Assembly: GCA_964564325.1 (NCBI GenBank)
Contig: CAZMBD010000069.1
Coordinates: 1-11,370 of the forward strand
DNA: 11,370 nucleotides
From: JAAZMA01 sp964564325
Lineage (GTDB): Bacteria > Bacillota > Clostridia > Tissierellales > Tepidimicrobiaceae
Direction: 5' to 3'
Below, piece by piece: positions 7,126-11,370 of the stretch; position 1 is the first letter of the stretch; each line of letters opens with the position of its first letter. The notes below the pieces were generated by a model, which saw nothing but the letters and a program-made list of their open reading frames with translations, made no database searches and had not been told where the DNA came from. Position numbers and translations under genes: made by a program.

Positions 7126-7809
7126 TTGATATATGGAATTGGAGATTTACACTTAGATTTTTCCAAGGAAAAGCCAATGGATATATTTGGAGAACATTGG
7201 GTAGAACATGAAAATAAAATATTTAATAATTGGAAAGAAATAATAAAAGAAGATGATTTAGTATTACTACCGGGAGATATTTCTTGGGCATTAAAAATTT
7301 CAGAAGCCTATTATGATCTAAAAAAAATAGATAAATTACCAGGTAAAAAAATAATAACCAAGGGAAATCATGACTATTGGTGGGAGGGGCCAAAAAAATT
7401 AAGAGAATTAGATTTAAAAACTATAAAATTTATACAAAATAACTATTATATTCATGAAAACATTGGAATTTGTGGAACACGAGGGTGGATATCAGAAGAT
7501 ATGGAGGATTTTGACTCTCAAGATGAAAAAATATTTAATAGGGAACTCCGTAGATTAGAATTATCATTATCTAAGATGACAGAAAAAGTAGATAAAAAAA
7601 TTGTGATGATACATTATCCACCTTTTAACATGAATTCTAAACCAAATAAATTTGTAGACATTATGTTAAAATATAATGTAGATATTTGTATCTATGGTCA
7701 TTTACATGCAGAAGGTCATAGGTATGCCGTAGAAGGGAATATTTATGGAATACAGTTTTTTTGTGTTTCTTCTGATTATATAAAATTTAAACCTAAAAAA
7801 ATATCATAG
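7126..7809 (+). CDS. Metallophosphoesterase family protein (predicted phosphohydrolase)
   Basis: A 227-residue protein that is almost entirely a calcineurin-like phosphoesterase domain. Metal-binding motifs are GDLHLDF (Asp7, His9), PGDISW (Asp51), KGNHDYWW (Asn81, His82), IHYPPF (His163) and YGHLHAEGH (His192, His194). It resembles the small COG1768-type predicted phosphohydrolases of Firmicutes, whose substrates are unknown to me, and it is not a duplicate of the SbcD-like gene. The TTG start at 7126 is preferred because AGGAG (7113-7117) lies eight bases upstream and the family typically begins at this point. The in-frame GTG at 7117 and ATG at 7120 overlap or crowd that site. The NagB ribosome binding site overlaps its stop codon, so the two genes are surely co-transcribed. 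A functional link to NagB or to the nuclease pair is not shown by sequence. Confidence 0.85.
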   Translation: MIYGIGDLHLDFSKEKPMDIFGEHWVEHENKIFNNWKEIIKEDDLVLLPGDISWALKISEAYYDLKKIDKLPGKKIITKGNHDYWWEGPKKLRELDLKTIKFIQNNYYIHENIGICGTRGWISEDMEDFDSQDEKIFNRELRRLELSLSKMTEKVDKKIVMIHYPPFNMNSKPNKFVDIMLKYNVDICIYGHLHAEGHRYAVEGNIYGIQFFCVSSDYIKFKPKKIS

Positions 7810-7820
7810 GAGGCAAAATT

Positions 7821-8546
7821 ATGGAATTAATTATTAAAAAAGATTATGATGGTTTAAGTAAAGCAGCTGCAAAAATAGTAAGTGAGGAGATAGAAAACAA
7901 GCCAAATATTGTGCTAGGATTAGCCACAGGTAGTACTCCAGTGGGATTATATAAAGAATTAATAAAATTGCATAAAGAAGATGGATTAGATTTTTCAAAA
8001 GTGATAACTTTTAATTTAGATGAATATGTGGGAATAGATAATGAACATCCTAATTCCTATCATTATTTTATGAAAGATATTTTATTTGATCATATAAATA
8101 TAGATCTTGAGAACACTTTTATCCCAGATGGGCAGGCAGAAAGTCCAGAAAAACATTGTAAGGAATATGATGAATTAATAGAAAAAAAAGGTGGTATAGA
8201 TCTTCAAATATTAGGGATAGGTGAAAATGGTCATATTGCCTTTAATGAACCGGATAGAAAACTAAATTTAAATACTTCCATAGTAAAATTAACAGGATCT
8301 ACTATTCAGGCTAATTCTAGATTTTTTGATTCAATAGAGGAAGTTCCTAAAACTGCAATAACTATGGGAATTGGCTCTATAATGAAAGCTAAAAAAATAA
8401 TCTTATTAGCCAATGGAAACAAAAAAGCAAATATTATTAAAGAATTGTTAAAAGCAGATAAGATAACTACAGAATTACCTGCATCTATGCTTTTACTTCA
8501 TCCTAATCTTACTATTATATTAGATGAAGAAGCTTATATGGGGTAG
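7821..8546 (+). CDS. nagB: Glucosamine-6-phosphate deaminase
   Basis: A 241-residue enzyme converting glucosamine 6-phosphate to fructose 6-phosphate and ammonia, the step linking amino-sugar catabolism to glycolysis. Diagnostic segments are LATGSTPVGLY (34-44, phosphate binding), FNLDEYVG (64-71, with Asp67 as proton-transfer residue) and GIGENGHIAFNEP (132-144, with catalytic His138 and Glu143). Asn136 replaces the aspartate of the E. coli enzyme, as in other Gram-positive NagB proteins. Length matches the short B. subtilis-type enzyme and lacks the extra C-terminal part of the E. coli allosteric form. AGGAGG (7808-7813) overlaps the stop of the upstream phosphoesterase, placing nagB last in the operon. 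The usual partner nagA and a GlcNAc permease are absent here, and no nagR-type regulator is present. Its expression probably depends on the operon promoter near 3490. Confidence 0.95.
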   Translation: MELIIKKDYDGLSKAAAKIVSEEIENKPNIVLGLATGSTPVGLYKELIKLHKEDGLDFSKVITFNLDEYVGIDNEHPNSYHYFMKDILFDHINIDLENTFIPDGQAESPEKHCKEYDELIEKKGGIDLQILGIGENGHIAFNEPDRKLNLNTSIVKLTGSTIQANSRFFDSIEEVPKTAITMGIGSIMKAKKIILLANGNKKANIIKELLKADKITTELPASMLLLHPNLTIILDEEAYMG

Positions 8547-8566
8547 GTGTAATCAAAAAATTGTAA

Positions 8567-8610
8567 CCAAAATTTATACTACGAATAGTATATAATAAAA
8601 TGAATTTTGG
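8567..8610 (+). repeat. Nested inverted repeats upstream of the first mini-protein gene
   Basis: An outer pair, CCAAAATT (8567-8574) and AATTTTGG (8603-8610), encloses an inner pair, TATACTA (8575-8581) and TAGTATA (8586-8592), around CGAA. The outer right arm ends in the first two G of the GGGAGG ribosome binding site (8609-8614). The inner right arm overlaps the likely -10 box. No U run follows, so it is not a clear terminator for nagB. It may be an operator, or an RNA fold in read-through transcripts. Confidence 0.45.
8591..8596 (+). promoter_or_regulatory. Possible -10 box for the first mini-protein gene
   Basis: A perfect TATAAT lies 26 bases before the ATG at 8622. There is no convincing -35 at the usual distance (TTGTAA at 8561 is too far) and no extended -10 TG. 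Transcription would start near 8603, just before the ribosome binding site, giving a very short leader. Confidence 0.4.
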
Positions 8611-8621
8611 GAGGTTTTCAT

Positions 8622-8792
8622 ATGTTAGATGGAATAGTAGAAAGCTTATGCAAGGGTGGCAGCGGAAACATACTATTCATATTTTTAATACTATTGCTAT
8701 TATGTAGTTGTGGAGAGGGGAATTTTGGCTTTTTTGACAATAATATTTTTTTCATATTTTTACTATTATTTTTATTTAGTGATATATTCTAA
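8622..8792 (+). CDS. Small hydrophobic two-repeat protein of unknown function
   Basis: A 56-residue protein that I cannot assign to a named gene. The ATG at 8622 has GGGAGG (8609-8614) seven bases upstream; an in-frame TTG at 8607 overlaps that site and is rejected. After a short polar N terminus, two Leu/Ile/Phe stretches begin NILFIFLILLLL (16-27) and NIFFIFLLLFLF (41-52), 25 residues apart, joined by a Cys/Gly/Phe-rich linker with CSCGEGNFGFF. Each stretch is only about 12 residues, short for a normal membrane helix. The plan matches the protein encoded at 8901-9104. In Clostridia, similar tiny Leu/Phe-rich and Cys-rich proteins are often linked to spores or labelled high-cysteine chorion-like; that comparison is from memory and uncertain. 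A terminator follows at once, so the gene ends its own transcript. Confidence 0.72.
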   Translation: MLDGIVESLCKGGSGNILFIFLILLLLCSCGEGNFGFFDNNIFFIFLLLFLFSDIF

Positions 8793-8820
8793 ACACAGTG
8801 GGAAACTACTGTGTTTTTTT
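8791..8820 (+). terminator. Rho-independent terminator after the first mini-protein gene
   Basis: AAACACAGT (8791-8799) pairs perfectly with ACTGTGTTT (8808-8816) across an eight-base loop, followed by T to 8820. The stem begins within the stop codon. Confidence 0.9.
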
Positions 8821-8839
8821 ATTTTGGAATAAAAACGTA

Positions 8840-8867
8840 ACATTTTTAAAGCTATATACATAATATA
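8840..8867 (+). promoter_or_regulatory. Candidate sigma-K-like promoter for the second mini-protein gene
   Basis: AC at 8840-8841 (context AACA) and CATAATATA at 8859-8867 match the B. subtilis sigma-K consensus (AC, then CATAnnnTA) with a 17-base spacer. Transcription would start near 8874, before AAGGAGG at 8886-8892. Such matches arise easily in DNA this rich in A and T, and a sigma-A reading of the same TA-rich stretch is possible. Confidence 0.35.
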
Positions 8868-8900
8868 AAATAGATAGTAAATAACAAGGAGGTTATTTTA

Positions 8901-9104
8901 ATGGTAGAGAATACTAATATTGCAGGTAAAAAAAGTTGTGGTATCGGAGGAATTTTAGGGGGAATGAATGACGAATTGTTATTCTTTTTCTTATTATTAG
9001 TTGTATTATTTAACAACGAGTGCTGGTTTGATAGAAACGATGATTCTTTATTATTTTTCTTCCTACTTTTAGTGGTTTTGTTCTGTAACGGTTGCCTTTT
9101 CTAA
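8901..9104 (+). CDS. Small hydrophobic tandem-repeat protein of unknown function
   Basis: A 67-residue protein, not recognised as a named gene. The start is fixed by AAGGAGG (8886-8892) eight bases upstream. After a Gly-rich N terminus (SCGIGGILGG, 12-21) it consists of two almost identical 20-residue units at 24-43 and 48-67. Each is D-[E/S]-LLFFFLLLVVLF followed by a short tail ending C-[W/L]-F, and a charged FDRNDD bridge joins them. The period is 24 residues. The hydrophobic run is again about 12 residues, with cysteines at 41, 62 and 65 at matching places. It is a structural relative of the product at 8622-8792 and probably a diverged duplicate. Likely roles are a self-assembling, membrane-attached or spore-layer protein. 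A sigma-K-like promoter match upstream favours the last, weakly. It has its own terminator. Confidence 0.75.
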   Translation: MVENTNIAGKKSCGIGGILGGMNDELLFFFLLLVVLFNNECWFDRNDDSLLFFFLLLVVLFCNGCLF

Positions 9105-9130
9105 TCCCGTATTTATTACGGGGTTTTTTT
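9103..9130 (+). terminator. Rho-independent terminator after the second mini-protein gene
   Basis: CCCGTA (9106-9111) pairs with TACGGG (9117-9122) around TTTAT, extended by G-U and A-T pairs on the outside, and is followed by seven T (9124-9130). Confidence 0.9.
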
Positions 9131-9172
9131 ATTTATAAATGGATAAAATAAAAATTTAATAGAAAGTTAATT

Positions 9173-9201
9173 AAAACGGCCAAGTATTTGGTTGTTTTTT
9201 T
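9173..9201 (+). terminator. Second terminator-like hairpin with no gene directly before it
   Basis: AACGGCCAA (9175-9183) pairs with TTGGTTGTT (9188-9196) across a GTAT loop, using two G-U pairs, and T continues to 9201. It lies about 45 bases after the previous terminator, and no open reading frame fits between. It may be a backup terminator. Its weaker pairing in the reverse sense would also leave a T run on the minus strand. Confidence 0.6.
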
Positions 9202-9229
9202 AAAAATTAATAAAAAAATCACTAAAAAG

Positions 9230-9257
9230 TATAGCATATATATTTATATATGCTATA
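9230..9257. promoter_or_regulatory. 28-bp palindrome overlapping the ppsA promoter
   Basis: TATAGCATATATA (9230-9242) and its exact complement TATATATGCTATA (9245-9257) flank a TT centre, giving 13-bp perfect arms. The right arm carries the first four bases of the -10 box at 9254-9259. This placement suits a dimeric repressor site. Much of the repeat is alternating TA, so part of the symmetry is cheap, but the GC pair in each arm is not. Confidence 0.55.
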
Positions 9258-9259
9258 AT
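9251..9259 (+). promoter_or_regulatory. Extended -10 promoter of ppsA
   Basis: TGCTATAAT gives a perfect TATAAT (9254-9259) with an extended -10 TG. The -35 position (ATAGCA, 9231-9236) is only a half match and falls in the left arm of the palindrome. Transcription would start near 9266, some 15 bases before the AGGAGGT ribosome binding site (9281-9287). Confidence 0.65.
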
Positions 9260-9294
9260 ATATATATAAAAATCGAAAGTAGGAGGTATATTTA

Positions 9295-11370
9295 ATGGAA
9301 AAATTAGAATATATCAAGTGGTTTGAGGAAATTGACAAAAATGATATACCAATAGTTGGTGGGAAGGGAGCAAATTTAGGTGAGCTTACTCAAAATGGAT
9401 TAGATGTACCACCAGGATTCTGTGTAACAGCTGGAGCATACAGATATTTTATTGAAAAAGCAAATTTAAACAAAAAAATAAAAGAAAAAATAACTGATTT
9501 AAATATTGAAGATTCTATGGAATTACAAAAAGTTAGTAAGGAAATTCAAGAATTGATTAATGCAGCTGAAATTCCACAGGATTTAGCACAGGAAATTGTA
9601 GTAGCTTATGGTAGATTAAATGAGAAAGTAGAAATTGATGATGTAGAAGTTGCAGTTAGATCTTCTGCTACAGCAGAAGATTTACCAGAGGCATCTTTTG
9701 CAGGACAACAAGATACTTATCTTCATATAAAGACAGATAAAGAATTATTAAATCATATTAGAAAGTGCTGGGCATCTTTATGGACTGCTAGAGCTATATA
9801 CTATAGAGAAGTTCAAAAATTTGATCATTTTGAAGTAAGTATCTCTGTAGTAGTGCAAAAAATGGTATTTAGCGAAAAATCTGGTGTTATGTTTACAGCA
9901 AATCCTGTAGATAGCAATACAGAAGAGATAATGATTAATGCAAGCTGGGGATTAGGAGAAGCAGTAGTATCAGGTACAGTCACTCCAGATGAATATATAG
10001 TAAAGAAGGAAAACAAAGAAATAGTAGAAAAACATATAGCAGATAAAACAGTAATGATAGTCAAAAAGGATATAGGAGTAGGAACAGAAGAAGTTAGCGT
10101 AGGAGAATATATTGGTAATGAAAAGATAAATGCACAATGTTTAAGTCATGAAGAAATAATTTTATTAGCAGAATATGGTTTAAAAATAGAAAAAATGTAT
10201 GGAAAGCACCAAGATATAGAATGGGGTTTTGATAAGGATACTAAAGAATTATATATATTGCAATCAAGACCTATAACTACTTTAAAGGGAGGAACTACAG
10301 TGGAGAAAGTTCAAGAAGAACAAGAATTAAAGATGTTAGTTAGAGGTTTACCTGCATCCCCAGGTATAGGAACTGGCAAGGTTAAAAACATTAAAGATAT
10401 TTCTGAAATATCTAGAGTAGAAGATGGAGATATATTAGTAACTATAATGACTAATCCTGATATGGTACCAGCCATGAGAAGAGCTAGTGCAGTAGTAACT
10501 GATGAAGGTGGTAGAACTTGCCATGCTGCAATAGTTTCTAGGGAACTAGGAATACCATGTATTGTAGGTGCTAAAGATGCTACTCAAATTTTAGAAGAAG
10601 GTATGGAAATAACTGTAGATGCTACTAGAGGAGTAGTATATGAAGGCAAAGTATTGCAAGAAGATAAAAAAGAAAAAGAGAATGTTTCTGTTTCTTCAGG
10701 TGCAGTTTTAAATGAAGATACAATACATCAATTAGCACCTATTACGGCTACTAAAATATATATGAATCTAGGTGAACCTTCTATAATTGGAAGATACAAG
10801 AATCTTCCATTTGATGGTATCGGCTTAATGAGAACTGAGTTCATTTTCTCTAATATGATAGGTGCACATCCTATGTATTTAGTAAAGACTAATCAAGGTC
10901 AGTTATTAATAGATAAGATGTCAGAAGGAATAATGATGGTTGCTCAAGAAATTTATCCTAGACCAGTGGTAGTAAGACTTTCAGACTTTAGGACTAATGA
11001 GTTTAGAGGTTTAAAGGGTGGAGATGAAGTAGAACCAATAGAAAACAATCCTATGATTGGTTGGAGAGGAGTGTCTAGATATATTTCTCCAGCATATGAG
11101 GAAGGCTTTAGATTAGAATGTAGAGCCATGAAAAAAGTTAGAGAAGAATATGGACTTACTAATGTTTGGGCAATGTTACCTTTTGTAAGAACTACCTGGG
11201 AATTAGAAAAAGTAAAACAAATTATGGCAGAAGAAGGTTTAGTTCAAAATAATAGCTTTAAAATTTGGATAATGGCAGAAGTTCCATCTGTAGTATTTGA
11301 AGCTGAAGAATTTGCTCAAATGGTAGATGGATTTAGTATAGGAAGTAATGACTTAACTCAATTAGTAATG
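9295..11370 (+). CDS. ppsA: Phosphoenolpyruvate synthase (pyruvate,water dikinase), partial at right edge
   Basis: The first 692 codons are open with no stop; full-length relatives are about 790 residues. The enzyme makes phosphoenolpyruvate, AMP and phosphate from pyruvate, ATP and water, feeding gluconeogenesis and the PTS. Domains seen in order are: an N-terminal ATP-grasp nucleotide-binding domain (GGKGANLGEL at 22-31, AVRSSATAEDLPEASFAGQQ in the middle, ending LQSRP near 322-326); the swivelling phosphohistidine domain with GGRTCHAAIVSREL (406-419, catalytic His410); and the start of the PEP/pyruvate-binding barrel (GIGLMRTEFIF with Arg513, then RLSDFRTNEF, IMAEVPS and SIGSNDLTQ). The C-terminal catalytic cysteine region lies beyond the window. 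Water-dikinase type is favoured over phosphate-dikinase PPDK by the N-terminal motif set. AGGAGGT (9281-9287) lies seven bases before the ATG. A palindrome over the promoter suggests repressor control. Confidence 0.95.
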   Translation, partial: MEKLEYIKWFEEIDKNDIPIVGGKGANLGELTQNGLDVPPGFCVTAGAYRYFIEKANLNKKIKEKITDLNIEDSMELQKVSKEIQELINAAEIPQDLAQEIVVAYGRLNEKVEIDDVEVAVRSSATAEDLPEASFAGQQDTYLHIKTDKELLNHIRKCWASLWTARAIYYREVQKFDHFEVSISVVVQKMVFSEKSGVMFTANPVDSNTEEIMINASWGLGEAVVSGTVTPDEYIVKKENKEIVEKHIADKTVMIVKKDIGVGTEEVSVGEYIGNEKINAQCLSHEEIILLAEYGLKIEKMYGKHQDIEWGFDKDTKELYILQSRPITTLKGGTTVEKVQEEQELKMLVRGLPASPGIGTGKVKNIKDISEISRVEDGDILVTIMTNPDMVPAMRRASAVVTDEGGRTCHAAIVSRELGIPCIVGAKDATQILEEGMEITVDATRGVVYEGKVLQEDKKEKENVSVSSGAVLNEDTIHQLAPITATKIYMNLGEPSIIGRYKNLPFDGIGLMRTEFIFSNMIGAHPMYLVKTNQGQLLIDKMSEGIMMVAQEIYPRPVVVRLSDFRTNEFRGLKGGDEVEPIENNPMIGWRGVSRYISPAYEEGFRLECRAMKKVREEYGLTNVWAMLPFVRTTWELEKVKQIMAEEGLVQNNSFKIWIMAEVPSVVFEAEEFAQMVDGFSIGSNDLTQLVM

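Noticed and set aside
3529..8546. The SbcD-like, ATPase and phosphoesterase genes as a new anti-phage defence operon.
   Set aside because: The first two match a widespread housekeeping-type repair pair, and the operon ends in nagB. No mobile-element or defence-island genes are nearby, so the sequence gives no positive support.
9825..10064. Minus-strand open frame inside ppsA.
   Set aside because: The opposite strand encodes a continuous, well-conserved part of the ATP-grasp domain; the minus frame is a shadow.

Overview
The window comes from a low-GC (about 28-30% by eye), Gram-positive anaerobe of the Clostridia/Tissierellia type. The signs are A/T-rich codon use, strong AGGAGG-type ribosome binding sites with occasional TTG starts, extended -10 promoters, and rho-independent terminators that are short AT-rich hairpins followed by U runs. 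Closest family resemblances are clostridial or Bacillus-like (SbcD/YhaO, membrane-anchored YhaN-like SbcC, short NagB, pyruvate,water dikinase). The species cannot be named from the sequence.

Layout, left to right. (1) Positions 1-272, minus strand: the N-terminal 90 residues of a Cu/Zn superoxide dismutase-family protein, running off the left edge. (2) After a divergent intergenic region, plus strand: a patatin-like phospholipase (374-1255), a hairpin that includes the next ribosome binding site, and a TTG-initiated HExxH protein of unknown function (1325-2257). (3) Two tandem stand-alone glucose-type PTS EIIA proteins (2345-2860 and 2934-3416), closed by a strong terminator. (4) A probable four-gene operon from an extended -10 promoter at about 3490: SbcD-like nuclease, SbcC/YhaN-like ATPase with a membrane hairpin in mid-protein, a second unrelated metallophosphoesterase, and glucosamine-6-phosphate deaminase NagB (3529-8546). 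(5) Two monocistronic genes for very small, very hydrophobic proteins (8622-8792 and 8901-9104). Each has two copies of a short Leu/Phe-rich repeat and its own terminator. (6) A second, orphan-looking terminator, then a 28-bp palindrome overlapping an extended -10 promoter, then the first 692 codons of phosphoenolpyruvate synthase (9295-11370, running off the right edge).

How the genes may fit together. The EIIA proteins pass phosphate from PEP to sugar permeases, NagB feeds amino-sugar carbon and ammonia into fructose-6-phosphate, and PEP synthase regenerates PEP from pyruvate. The SbcD/YhaN pair probably handles DNA ends or structures at the membrane. The patatin-like lipase and HExxH protein may share a transcript, but I see no sign of a common pathway. 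No tRNA, rRNA, CRISPR array, insertion sequence or phage gene was seen.

The most unusual part is 8567-9294: a pair of repeat-built mini-proteins, nested inverted repeats around their regulatory sites, a sigma-K-like promoter match, and the ppsA palindrome. I see no clear multi-gene system of a new kind. The paired mini-proteins are the best candidates for something poorly described.
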